From: Takakia lepidozioides
Lineage: Eukaryota > Streptophyta > Takakiopsida > Takakiales > Takakiaceae
Direction of reading: 5' to 3'
Assembly (NCBI GenBank): GCA_030704615.1
Contig: CM060733.1
Coordinates: 53,196,001-53,260,000, forward strand
Length of the DNA stretch: 64,000 nucleotides
Positions 34,977 through 46,900 of the stretch are shown here, in pieces (within the stretch, counting starts at the first letter, position 1; the number at the start of each line of letters is the position of its first letter). The translations under genes were made by a program, and so were the position numbers. The notes beneath the pieces are model-generated. The model was not told the DNA's origin. It worked only from the letters and a program-made list of their open reading frames with translations, and did no database searches.

Positions 34977-36754
34977 CAGATGTCATTCTGAACACTGCCC
35001 TGGTGGAAATGTATGTCAAATGTGCGTGCATCGAGGAAAGGGAGTGCTCGAAAGTATGGCTGAATGAGATGTGGTGTCGTGGAGTGCGATGATTGCAGGC
35101 TATGCACAACAAGGGTGCAGGATGGAGGCTTTGGAGACCTATGAGCAAATGATGTACGAAGGGGTGAAGCCCAACCACAGAACGTTTGTTTTTGCTTGCA
35201 ATGCGTGTGCAAGCCTGGGAGCTCTGGAAAAGGGGAAAGAGGTCCATGGTGACATCGTCAAAGCTGGAATTGTACCAGATATCATCCTGAACACTGCCCT
35301 GGTGGACATGTATGCACGGGATGGAGGCTTTGGAGACCTATGAGCAAATGATGTGCGAAGGGGTGAAGCCCAACCACATAACGTTTGTTTTTGTTTGTAA
35401 TGCGTGTGCAAGCCTGGGAGCTCTGGAAAAGGGGAAAGAGGTCCATGGTGACACTGTCAAAGCTGGAATTGAACCAGATGTCATCCTGAACACTGCCCTG
35501 GTGGACATGTATGCAAAATGTGCGTGCATTGAGGCTGGACTTGAGGGGGATGTCCCTGTGGGGACTGCCCTTGTCAGCATGTATGGCAGGTGTGAGAGTT
35601 TGACGCCACCCGAGTATTTGACGTGCAATGCCCAAGCGAGATGGGCTCTCACGGACTGCTATGATTGCAGGATCTGCTCAGCATGGTCATGGTCTTTTTA
35701 ACTCTTTCAGTGCATGCAAAGAGAAGGCATGAAGGCAGATATTGTCTCCTTTATTAGTGTCCTCAACGCTTGTGCTGGCCCGGAGGCTTTAGAACGGGGC
35801 AAGCAGCTCCTTGCCAGCATCATCAAAGCTGAATTTGAGTCAGATGTTGGACTCGGGAATGCCCTTGTCAGTATGTATTGCAAGTGCAGGAGTGTGATGG
35901 ATGCACTCAATGTGTTTGACAGAATGCCTAAGCGAGATGTGGTCTCATGGACTGCGATGATTGGAGGATGTGCACAGAGTGGTCATGGTGAGGAGGCTTT
36001 CAAACTCTTTCGACAAATGCAAAGAGAGGGTGTGAAGCATCCCTGGAACAGGGCAAGTGGGTCCATGCCTACATTATCAAATCTGTGTGTGAGTCAGATG
36101 TCTACGTCAGGAATGCCCTCATTGATTTGTATACCAAATGTGGGAGTGTAGAGGATGCACGGGAGGTGTTTGACAAAATTCTTAAACCAGATGTGGTCTC
36201 ATGGACTGGATGATTATAGGATACGCTCAGCATGGGCGTGGTCACGAGGCTCTCCAACTGTTTGAACTGGTGTGAAGCCAAATGAGGTCACATTTATTGG
36301 TGTTCTCTCTGCATGCAGCCATTTGGGCCTTGTAGATGAAGGTGGTCATTATTTTCAATCCATGTGTCAAGAGCATGGCATTACACCAACAGAAAAGCAC
36401 TACACCTGCATGGTTGACCTCCGTGGCCGTGAATCTATGGAAATGTGGAGTTAGCAGAGTGTGCTGCAGAATGTATTTTCAAGGTGGAATCACAAGATGT
36501 ATACATTTGCCGTTGGAGATAGATCTCACCCACAAGCAGAGGAGATCTATGATGCGTTAGAGAGATTGACTTGGCAGATTAAGGAGGCTGGATATGTGCC
36601 TGAGACACGCCTTGTGTTGCGTGATGTGGATCAGCAGATGAAGGAACAGACTCTTTACCACCACAGCGAAAAGCTGGCCATAGCTTTTGGGCTCATTAGC
36701 ACACCCCCTCCTATCCGCATCATTAAAAACCTATGTGTATGTCGGGTCCCATGA
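34977..36754 (+). pseudogene. Shattered PPR gene, C-terminal repeats and truncated DYW
   Basis: Further L-S-P blocks (VVSWSAMIAGYAQQG, EGVKPNHITFVFVCNACASLG, KRDVVSWTAMIGGCAQSGHG) lead to an E region (VTFIGVLSACSHLGLVDEG) that loses its middle. Then come HPQAEEIYDALERL, YVPETRLVL and HHSEKLAIAFGLIS. It stops at 36752-36754 just after KNLCVCR, so the CxxCH zinc ligands and the terminal DYW are missing. Several frameshifts occur, for example at 35050, 35320 and 36210. It cannot encode an active editing deaminase. Confidence 0.9.
35121..35519 (+). repeat. 199-bp tandem duplication inside the PPR pseudogene
   Basis: GATGGAGGCTTTGGAGACCT at 35121 and 35320 start two nearly identical 199-bp copies, each running through GTGAAGCCCAACCACA and AAAGAGGTCCATGGTGACA to GGACATGTATGCA. 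199 is not a multiple of three, so the junction shifts the frame. The few differences suggest a recent event. Confidence 0.88.
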
Positions 36755-37150
36755 GCCTTCTGCTCGGAGTGTATGTCCTGTTCAGTGATCCTCAATCCTT
36801 CAACATGTGCCTTCAAACCGACCATTGGCCTCTAGATGGGCTGTGTTGAGCAGTAGGCTCTATAGATTCATTGGACATTAAAGAAAATTTACCTTTATCT
36901 TTATCAAAGAGGTTATTTTCTCCTTAACCATAATGAAGGGCCTGATTTGTGAGAAGTAGCTTCCCGTTTTTCTTTTTCTTTTTTTTCCTTTCTTTCTTTC
37001 TTTTGAAAGTCTTAGGTGTCTACCTATGGTAATGCACCATGGGAATGACCCACCCCTTTTTGTGAAAATTGAACATAGGTCTTAGAATTCGTAGCCAGTA
37101 ATGAGGAGCAAAGCCAAGCCCTAGTATAATTGAGCTATCTTGATACCTTG
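36755..37150. other. Spacer with partial SINE-like tail
   Basis: The word GGGCCTGATTTGTGAG near 36936, followed by a T/C-rich run, matches the 3-prime part of the SINE at about 37299, so a truncated relative may lie here. Nothing else is recognised. Confidence 0.4.
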
Positions 37151-37378
37151 ACCAACAGTCAGTAGCTCAGTTGGTAAAGTGCACTGAGTGCCATCCGGAT
37201 GACCCTGGGATCAAATCCTGCTACTTGACGGGTGTGGTACGCTCTTCTCCCCGTGCATAGGAAAGCCTTACGGCGAGGTTACTCCTCTCTCTATCAAGGG
37301 GCCTGATTTGTGAGCTGTCGCTCCTAGGTGTTTCCCTTATAAAAAAGAAAAAAAAAAGAAAAAAAAAGAAAAAAAAAA
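37151..37378 (+). mobile_element. tRNA-derived SINE
   Basis: The head carries a pol III A-box TAGCTCAGTTGG (37163-37174) and a B-box GGATCAAATCC (37208-37218), spaced as in a tRNA gene. The acceptor and anticodon stems do not pair well. About 110 bases of unrelated body follow, ending in GGGCCTGATTTGTGAG and a long A-rich tail with AAAAAAG interruptions up to 37378. A tRNA-like head plus A-tail is the SINE layout. No clear target-site duplication was seen (only ACCTTG on both sides), so the exact ends are uncertain. It is not a functional tRNA gene. Confidence 0.7.
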
Positions 37379-37394
37379 CCTTGGCATATGCTAA

Positions 37395-37611
37395 CAATTT
37401 GATTAATGAATCCAGGACTCTCAAGGATTGAACCCAGGATCTCATGGAGCTTGAGAGGATTTGCCACGGCAGGTCACCCCAGTCGCCGGTTCTCACACGT
37501 GTGACTCCCAGCAGGCAAGAACAGTAACCCTACCGAGGGCCCGGATGAAAGTAAGCATTATATATTGGTAGACAGAAGGAGGTAGTGAGATTTGAACCCA
37601 GTATCAATTGG
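37395..37611 (-). other. Possible further tRNA-like/SINE fragments, minus strand
   Basis: In reverse complement GGGTTCAATCC (37431-37441) and GGGTTCAAATC (near 37595) look like pol III B-boxes, but no A-box at the right distance and no tRNA fold was found. They may be decayed SINE heads; the evidence is weak. Confidence 0.3.
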
Positions 37612-37713
37612 TTGGCACGTGAACAAAATAGCTATTTTCGCGGTAACATCAAAAGCATAAATTAGTGTCTAATTTGTGGCGCGAGGAAGAAGGTGACCAA
37701 CAGAGCAGCAGCC

Positions 37714-38736
37714 ATGGCGGCTATGGCGAGCTGCTGCACCGCACTGCTGCCCAGGGCCAGCTTTGAAGCCCCCCTTGTTGCTGCTACCAGACCACCTCTT
37801 CGATCCATGTCTCCTCCTTCATTGCCTCTCTTCCATCCGAGCTCTCAGAGTCGCTCTGGAGCAGTTAGCTTAGGATCGTTGGCTTCAGCTCATCAGTTTT
37901 TTGGAAAACGTTCAGGAGTAGTTTGCAGCGCTTTGAATGGTGGAGGCGAAGAGCCACCACAGAGTAGAGAGGAGGCAGTGCAGCAGGCAGCAGCCTCGCT
38001 CTCAATGTTGCTGGAAAAGGCTCTGAAACGGCAGGGGCCATCAACTGTGAAGCAGAGGAAGGAACTACGGCAGGTGAGAGTGCGGGTAGAGATCCCTGTT
38101 CTGGACGATTCTCCCGCCTCGCTTCTCTCTTTGACTGTGGATCTGCTGACCGAGTTTTTGAAATCGAAGAAAAGCCCCAGCAGAATTTCAGTCTTCTTTG
38201 GTGAGGTGTCTGCGCTACATTTAGCTCGGGAGCATTTTTTAGATTTGGGAAATCCATCGAAATTTCAATTTTCGGATCTAGACAGTGAGACGGACACTTC
38301 ATTGGATTCTGCGGTAGTCTTTGTTGTGGCTCCGAAATTCGCCCAAGCTTCTTCTCTTGCAGATGTTGCCAAAGGCGCCAGCGCTAGGCTAATCGTATTG
38401 ATCAATCCAGAGTGGTCCACCGAGCAGGAGAAGGATGCACCGTGGGGAACTCTTCTTTCATCTTTTGACGTGGCCTACTCGTACACTCCCCTTGCTATTC
38501 AAGGATTTTTCACTAAAACTGAAGGAGCAGTACTGAAACATGTGAAGAGTGGAGCACCGGGGGGACGGCCTTGGCTGATTTTTGTCAAGGACAATGATAA
38601 ATTCAAATGTGTGAGCAGTCACAAAAGCCGGCCTGATGTCTCTGAGCTGGAAGGTGCTTTGTACAATTCTTTGGCTGCTAATTCTCCTGTCACAAAATCT
38701 GTCAAATTTCTTCGGGGACTTGTCACCAAGCAATGA
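37714..38736 (+). CDS. Plastid-targeted DUF1995-domain protein
   Basis: Intronless frame of 340 residues from ATG 37714, placed in a GCAGCCATGGCG context. The first 60-80 residues are rich in Ala, Ser, Pro and Arg and poor in acids, a typical chloroplast transit peptide, with a likely processing region near VVCSALNG. The rest, from EEAVQQAAASLSMLLEKAL and VRVEIPVLDDSPASLLSLT to the C-terminus, fits the DUF1995 family of plastid proteins, whose best-known member LPA3 assists photosystem II assembly. Length matches the short Arabidopsis DUF1995 protein group (from memory). The biochemical function is not known. The upstream region is SINE-rich, and no promoter motif is obvious. Confidence 0.82.
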   Translation: MAAMASCCTALLPRASFEAPLVAATRPPLRSMSPPSLPLFHPSSQSRSGAVSLGSLASAHQFFGKRSGVVCSALNGGGEEPPQSREEAVQQAAASLSMLLEKALKRQGPSTVKQRKELRQVRVRVEIPVLDDSPASLLSLTVDLLTEFLKSKKSPSRISVFFGEVSALHLAREHFLDLGNPSKFQFSDLDSETDTSLDSAVVFVVAPKFAQASSLADVAKGASARLIVLINPEWSTEQEKDAPWGTLLSSFDVAYSYTPLAIQGFFTKTEGAVLKHVKSGAPGGRPWLIFVKDNDKFKCVSSHKSRPDVSELEGALYNSLAANSPVTKSVKFLRGLVTKQ

Positions 38737-40994
38737 CACTTACGGATCCCTGCTTTTCATGCATCTTGGTTCATGCATCTGCCATCCTCAATTGCACTTG
38801 TGGGTGAGGTCGATATTGACACAAATGACAAATGTTGGCATCTTTGCAATCGATTTGAAATGGCAGACTCTATGGTTGCCTCAGCCGACAACCCACATGT
38901 AGCTAAAATTCCGGCTTTCTAGCAGCTTAGTACTTAGACGACATCATATTTCTTGTGCGACCCATTTTAGTTCTAAAGGCGGAAGCAAACCCATTCTCTC
39001 CCTCTATCATGTCAATGGAACTAAGCAAATTTCGCCACCATGTACACAAGAGATCACATTGGTAGAAGAAAGCTTTGTGGAAGGATTCCGGCTTCACAAT
39101 ACCTCATGTCCCTTCTCTCACGGAGCAAGTATGTCAGTTATTCACGAGTTCTTTGCCTTCCTGCACCTTACCTGTGAGCAGGGTACCTTCCAGTGTGGCA
39201 TTGTAACACTCACATTGACAAGGATACTTGTTGGCCATCTATGACTAGAGACCTTTTCTGCCTATCGATAATCTGGGCACATAGGTGTTAGGTTAACAGA
39301 GCAGTTGTTATTGGGCACATATCCGTCTGTTAAGTTAAGCTGCTTCCGCCAACTATTGGAAGGAACGGAGAAACAGCCCTGTTCTTTCTCACAGCTACGT
39401 CACTTTTCTGCCAACAAGTGAGTGGGTGCCTTGTCCTTTGCCCCTTTGCTGTCATAATTCTGACAGACACATGACAGAGCTGGGCCCAGGCTTTTTTCTG
39501 TGGTCCCTGCCAGACCGCTTGAAGCTGCAGTGACAGAGAGGAATCGGATCTAGGGCTTCTTTCCAATAACTTGATGAGGGCAAAAATAGGTCCCTTTTAA
39601 GCTGCAATGCTGTCATCCAGAATTGTTTCAGGAGCTCTGTGATTCCTCTACTGAGCAGTGTTATATTATAAGAAGAATGCATACGTAATGGTGACTACCT
39701 CATGATATGCAATCACCTGTGCTCTCTTTGTCCACTGTAACTTGTCCAATCGCATTGCATTCACAAACTTGGGATATATGTCTGAAGCAGCTTATAAATG
39801 CCCCTGTAATGAATGATTGTTATTGATCTGGGGTCAATGGGAATCAACTGCTTCACGAAACACACATTCTAGTTATTAGCTTGCATTGCATAAGAGAAAA
39901 CACATGGTGGGTAGGCCAAGTATGAGATATTCTCTAGGTTTACGCCAGCTGCAAACAATGGCTGAGGCTAGGCATGCTTCATGAGGTAGGCAGTACACAG
40001 TAAAGCCTGGGGAGGAGGGCGACCCATCAAGGCTTTGAGGCACAAGTACTTCATAAAACTCTGTCGTAAGAGGTCTCCATCAAAGTTAATGTGGCTCGTC
40101 GATGTGTCTCCATTTCAAATCTTTTCTGATCCCAAGTACCCAACAAGTCTTGTCACATTCATTTTTCGCCACAGTTCACATCCGTGCCAAATGAAGGGAA
40201 GAGAGGCTTTTTATAAGGTGCTAAGGACGCAGTGGAGAACTCACTCGTTGTTGTTGTTGCTGTGTGTATGTGGTGTGTGAGAGTGCTGCTGGAGTGTGTT
40301 TGTTGCCTGGGGAGCTGCAGAGAGCGCAGAGAGGGTAAGCGTGCCAATCTAGTGAGAGACCAGCTGAGTGGGGCGTGATGATGCCTGTAAACCCAGTTTT
40401 GTATCCCACCGTCTAGTTGCTGCACGGGTGAGTAGTGTTCTCGGATTCTCTCTCGGCTATGGTGATAGTGACTGCATTAGGCAATGCTGTTTGAAAGGTT
40501 TGTGTGCTGCAGCTTAAATGGGGCCTGCGTTCGCGGATCTCCTTCTCTGCCATACCCCACAAGCTCGAAGTGAGTGAGTGCGTGTTGCAGCCCACGTAGT
40601 CGCGGTCGCTTGCGTGTTTCTGGGTTTGAAGCGGCAGCGGAAGTGGATTGCTTGAACCAGCGCATCACGATCAACACCCTGCAACACACTTGAAGGTAGC
40701 GAGGGAAAGCATTCCACTCCACCAAGTAATGAAACTGAAATGTAGCAGTGGTGCAAGTTAATTAATCTGCTGTGAAGGCGAAGAGGAGAGAATCGAGAGA
40801 ATCGAGTAGGAGGCAGATGATCATTTCTTTAAAGTTTGCAGTTCCTTACTACTGCCAGTGAAGTTTACATTGTATGAGGTAACAACAAAACTTTCTTCCA
40901 TCTTGAATGACATTGTCTACCCCACTAATGACAAGCAGGAGAGAGTGAGAGATAAGGCCTACAAGTAAGGAGAGGAATCTAGGCGAAGAGGAGA
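38737..40994. other. Intergenic DNA and presumed 5-prime leader of the HD-Zip III gene
   Basis: Starts with the 3-prime UTR of the DUF1995 gene. From about 40230 a GTTGTTGTTGTTGCTGTGTG run and purine-rich AGAGAGTGAGAGA stretches precede the HD-Zip start codon, consistent with a long leader as is usual in this family. Several short upstream ATGs occur. No separate gene is recognised. Confidence 0.5.
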
Positions 40995-43900
40995 ATGGAC
41001 CTGTCTGGCAAGTACGTGCGCTACACAAATGAGCAGGTGGAAACACTGGAGCGACTATACCATGAGTGCCCAAAGCCCAGCTCCATTAGGCGTCACCAGC
41101 TCATTAAGGACTGCCCCACCCTTGCCCACATTGAACCCAAGCAAATCAAAGTCTGGTTTCAAAACCGCCGGTGTGTTTTCATTCCCTTCATTCGCCAGTT
41201 TCAGTGGTTGTGTTACGAGCTCAAATGCTCTCTGAAGGAGTGAGTGCATTACATTCTTCTTAACAAGGGTTCAGTCAAGATGGAGAAAACATGAGCTCTC
41301 AGACTAGATATTGAGAACTTTCTACTAATAGAGAACAATCGGTCAAACTTCTTTCTTCACCACTTCAGTAAGACATCTAGCTGAGTTGCTAGTTCACTGG
41401 GGATGAAGGGACCTGTTCAATATTTGTACCTCACCCTTTGAATTTCCAATGTTATAGTCCACTGAGAGGAAGCATTTTTTCTCACCTTCCTGGGATGCTA
41501 GCACTTCCATTGCCCACTTCTGAAAGATTGAGTAGAAGGTGGTTGGGTCGCTACAAGCAGTCTTACGCCGCAACCAACTGCTGCAACTTTTCTATTCCAT
41601 ATATTGCACCTGCTGTGGCATTTAGGGTAGGATATTTATTCCACTTAATCCTGGTTTCAGGTCTTGAGTAGTAGTGAGGCTGTAGAGTGAAACCCCTGCC
41701 ATGCTGTGCACAAGATGTCTCTATTGGGTGGATTATTACAGCTATTAAACCTTTGTAATTCCCTGCAGTGAAGTCCTTATTGGATCTGTATGTACAGTGT
41801 CCAGAGATTGCTTGAAGGCTTGGTTATGAATCATTAGCACCATATTACATGCACATAGAGAGAAACAAAAAAATGTGACCCTGGTGAATGCTACAGCTGT
41901 CGGGAGAAGCAAAGAAAGGAATCGACAAGGCTGGTGAGTGTCAATGCGAAGCTGACAGCGCTGAATAAGCTAATGATGGAGGAAAATGAACGCCTTGCAA
42001 AGCATACATCCCAACTAACCCTGGAGAACCAGTTCCTGCGCCAGCAGCTGCAGGATCTTGCTGCATTCCCTTCTCCTGATGGAAAATGCTGTCCTGTGGA
42101 ACAGGTTGGTTTCCTTTTGTAGCTACCCATTGCATTGTTTTCTCCAAGAGAACAAATGTCTCCCTTGGTTTACAATCACATTACTTCTCAACACACTTGC
42201 AAAGATCAGCTTGCTTATCGAAGGTGAGGTTGTGTAAGTTGGTTTCCTCAGGTTTCTGACTTCACGTATATTAAACCTACATATTAAAAAAAATAGCCAT
42301 TGGGTGGACTTCTTGGTTGACAACTTGGTGAGTCTCTCTATTGCAAATCCTTGCTGTTTTCTTAGTTAATGTCTCTCTTCAGCAGATGGGTTTTCAGTTC
42401 ATTATCTCGACTTGGGACCTAATAAAATTGTCTATAGTAAGAAGGTTTGTGTTTTATCCTTTTGTTATGGAAGAAAGACTTACCAGTAAACTGATGCCAA
42501 GTTTTTATGGAAATAGATGCCACATTCAGTTTGAACTGAGCAAACATGGGAACTATTGATGAATATGTATTAATATGAGTGCTTAATAAACTCTGGATCA
42601 CATATCAGAGATAACCAACAATGAAAATGAGATAGCCACATCCAAGGTAAAGAAAAGCTTCAAAGATGAGAAATACTGACCAGAGAAAAAAATATAAACA
42701 AAAGTCACACCACAAAACTTAAAGGAGGAGGAGAGGGCCGGATGGTATGTTAGGAGTGAGTTGTGTAAGACTGGTTCAGCTTGGTGAAGAATGAACTTGC
42801 TGTGAGATGGTAGGAGTGTTTATTGGAGCTGTGCATAGATAACTCAAATTGATGTGTAGGTGCGACTCCAACCTCCAAAGAAAAGACTGCCTATTGTTCT
42901 GGTGGGTGGGCATGATGGAGGAGACGAGAGTTCAACGCATGGGGGTCTTAGCATGCTGGTGCATGGACAAGCTGGCTTGGCCTCCACAGACACCAGCTCC
43001 GACTCAGTAATCACTGGTGGCCTGCCTCCACATGCAACTCCCCAGCATTCCCCACGAGATCCTAGCTCTGCTGGGTTAGTATCTCCTCTACTGACATTGT
43101 CTGTCCTCGTCTATTAGCTCTTGACTTCTTCATGCTCAAGGAAGTTTTTTATCTACGGCACTTAAACGAGTGGCAAACCTGTGGGAGCGTCTTCACAGCC
43201 ACCTTGTCTTTGACTTGTCTCCAAAACACTTTCTCATGTGCAGATGTTCATTTCTACCCAGAGCCAAATAGGCATCCATATCAAGGTACAATTGTGACGA
43301 GCTCCTGTATGGTCAGACAGTACTGATGAAGGTATGTTGGCAGATTGCTGGCTATCGCAGAAGAGACTTTGACACACTTTTTGGAGAAAGCCACTGGAAC
43401 TGCGGTGGACTGGATTCAGTTACCTGGTATGAAGGTACATGTTTCCTGCTCTTCCTCCCATGCCCTGCCAGCATGGCTTGTTCTATTTGCCTAATTAAAT
43501 CATGGTGGGTGCAAACCTCGGGAGGATTAGTTTCTGGCAAGGATGATAAGGCTATGGCAGTGAACGTTTGCAGGGAATATCATCAGTACATTCTATTTGC
43601 CTAATTGTGCTGTGATGTTTTTTGAACGCATCAATGGAGGTGGACAGGTAATCAGTACTCAACAGTTAGGGTCATGCATTCTTCCTGAATCATTTCAGCA
43701 AATTTCCACCCATCTTGACTGAGACAGGTAGCAGCAACAATGGGGAGGTGGGTTCTTTCCCTTATTTGGTGTGAATGTTGACAGTGAGATTTCCTGTTGA
43801 GGGATTGCAGCCTGGTCCGGATGCCAATGGCATCGTTTCGATTTCCCATGGTGGTGTGGGAATAGCAGCACGAGTATGTGGATTGGTGGGACTTGAGCCC

Positions 43901-46900
43901 AGCAAGGTACGTGGTCTGAAAACAAGTGTTTTGTAACATCCAGGACAAAGTTTGAAAGAAAATTTGATTGTCAACAGTGTTGAATGCTGGAATGTATTCT
44001 TTGGCTGCGTCCATTCTTCAGCAAATGATCATATCTGGTCCATAACAGGCTCCATAGTTGGGGTTCACACCAGTGTGAACCTCTTGTTTTTTCCCAAATT
44101 CTTTTCCCTGCACTGAAGCTAGCTCACACAGCTTATTTTGGCAATAAAATAGTTTGGTAGTAGATGTTCAGCAAGCTTTTATGTGTTACATGGGGTTAAG
44201 TTGCCTTCAGTAGCCTGATGCATCTGTATTGTTTGGGTAATGCAAAGTTTAGGGCACCTGAAATATCAGCATTGTTGTCGTGATTGAGTTTTTGACCTAG
44301 GGGACATGTAGCACAAAGTAAAGAAGTTTGGTTTATCTGGTTGGGTTTGAATTTGACTTTTGCGGTTGAGTCCCTAAATCTATTGCTTGGTACTCTAGTG
44401 ACTAAGAAAAGGCTTTGTTGGAAAGAACTTTTTAGATGTAAGTTTACAGTGTCCATCAGAGGTCTGAAAAACTCCTCGTGTCAGCCTGTGCTACATTGGC
44501 TTTCAGGATTAAGTCATCCTCATGTACTGTGTTTGCACTATGATCAGGTTGCGACTATCTTGAAAGACAGACCATGTTGGCATCGTGATTGTCGGCGACA
44601 AGATATTCTGCGCGCACTCCCTACAGGAAATGGTGGGACTGTGGAGCTGTTGTATACCCAGGTGTGTGCACAAATCATTCTCCTATCTCTAGTTTTGCTC
44701 TCTTGGCACCGATCACTTCTGAGACACTACATTTTAGAGTGTGCATTTAATATCATCGCTTCAATGCTTTTGTTGTTTATCCATAGTTTTAAAGCTTCAA
44801 GTATTGTCATCTTGCAGATGTATGCACCTACAACGCTGGCCTCCCCTCGTGATTTTTATACCTTGAGATACACTATCCTCCTGGAGGATGGCAACCTGGT
44901 GGTAGGCAGCTTCTACTTTGTGTCTCCCTAATTTGCTATGGATTCCATCCTGTGAAGCATATAGTGAGTCTAGAAATGCAGGCCAATTGTGTCACACCTG
45001 CATGTGTCAGCTGCCCAATACGACGTAAGAGTACTCTTTAAGAAGAGGTAGAAAGCTAGTGAGGAAGTCTAGATGTTTTGAAGTCCAAGAGAGTTACACT
45101 TCCCCTGTCATTAGACCTGAACGTGCTATCTACAAATCGCCATGACACGCTTGGCCAATGCACCACTTGTCAGAGCTTGATTAAGGGTGATGGACTGATT
45201 ATGCAGTGCTCCACTGCCAGAATTTGACCTACAAAAACCCTGCCGAACCTTACCTACCATCCCCAAGCACAAAATATTACTGACCAAGAAAGCACCCCAG
45301 GAAGGAGTAATTATTTGCTATGATCCAGTGAATCAACAGGGTAGCAAGTTGTCATGAATTTATTGTTGGTATCATGTGATAGCGAGATAAGTGTCAACCT
45401 GGATGTTGAATAAAAAAGACAGGTTGCAGTGTTAGTTGCAGCTTTGTTTGCTGTTCTACAGGGTTGATAGTAATCTTCATAGCCTTGCTGTAGACTGTGT
45501 TGAGTTTTCTATCGCGTGGATGAAGTAATGAGGTGATGCTATATACATGCATTGCCGTGATGCTCTGGATGTGTTTAGCGGGAAATTGAATAGAAGAGAA
45601 CAGTAGAAATTATAGTTTGGTTATGGTCAGTGATGCATTCAGTCATAATGACGTGCAGATTTGTGAGCGGTCTATCAGTCGAGTAGAGGGGGGAGCAATG
45701 TTGGCACCTGTCCCTCCCTTTGTGAGGGCGGAAATACTACCAAGCGGTTACTTGATTCGCCCATGTGAAGGAGGTGGATGCATCATTCATGTGGTGGACC
45801 ATGTAGATCTGGAGGTGGGCGCTCCCTGCTTTGCTTTAAAACTTCTGTTGGATGGGCAGCTTTGGTGCTATTGTCAGTTTGCAGCTCCACCATATTTGTC
45901 ACTGAATTCCACAAAATGTGGAGCTAAAGATAGTGGGTGCAACAACAACACTGGGTAGTTACTGTTGTGTCCACTGATTCTGATTTTTCAGCTCCACCGA
46001 AATTGAGGTCTTCTTGTGGCCCATGGAAGTGTAATCCATTGGCAGTCCTGTTGGCAATTGGTGCGCAGTCTGCCACCATGTTCCCCACCTTGGCGGATAG
46101 GAAAAGATGTTGGCATTTCAGTTTCCTGGTCCTTAACTTGCAAGTCTTTCAAGGTAAAAAAACATTTTCACAGGGCTTCCGTTGGGGTGTGGATATGCAG
46201 CCATGGAGTGTTCCAGAGGTGCTGCGACCCCTCTATGAGTCGCCCACTTTACTTGCACAGAAGACAACTATCGGGGTAGGGTGCTCTTGTTGCTAGCCAT
46301 TGTCTGAACCGCAGGTGTTGTCATACAGTTTTTGGAGGTTGTTTGGCAGCTATTTATAGTCCACAATTGACCTTCTTTACATGGGAGCTCTTAAATAAGA
46401 TTTGATCAGAGAAGAAAGATTCCTAGTGTTGAGTTGGATGCTTGAGGCTTTGCAGTTCTTGCAGTCAGATGAACTACTTGTGCTTCTGGTAACGTAGGAG
46501 AATTGTATCTTGATGGTTGAAATAATTGGGCTTTCCAATGACAGGCATTGCGGCATTTGCGGCGATTAGCACAAGAAGCAAGTGGGGATGTAGGGCTACA
46601 GTCTCCCCAACAGCCTGTGGTGCTCCGTGCTCTTAGCCACCGCCTTGCCAGGTAAGTCCTTGCTGCTGTGGTCTGAGAGCAAGTGCAGGATTGACCTCAT
46701 GGGAGAATTAAAAAGAGGGGAATGAAGAAACTGGTGGTTAACGATATGATGTGGCCGACACAAGGAGAATGGTAGAAGAACTTGACATGGGACAGAAACA
46801 ATCTTCGGCAAAGATCCGTGGCTGTCAAGCTAAGAGAAGCTTGTATTTGGTTGCGTGACTGGCTTTGCAGAGGATTCAATGAGGCAGTTAATGGGTTTGT

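Noticed and set aside
37151-37230. Functional tRNA gene
   Set aside because: A- and B-boxes are present but the acceptor and anticodon stems do not pair; the A-tail and body show a SINE.
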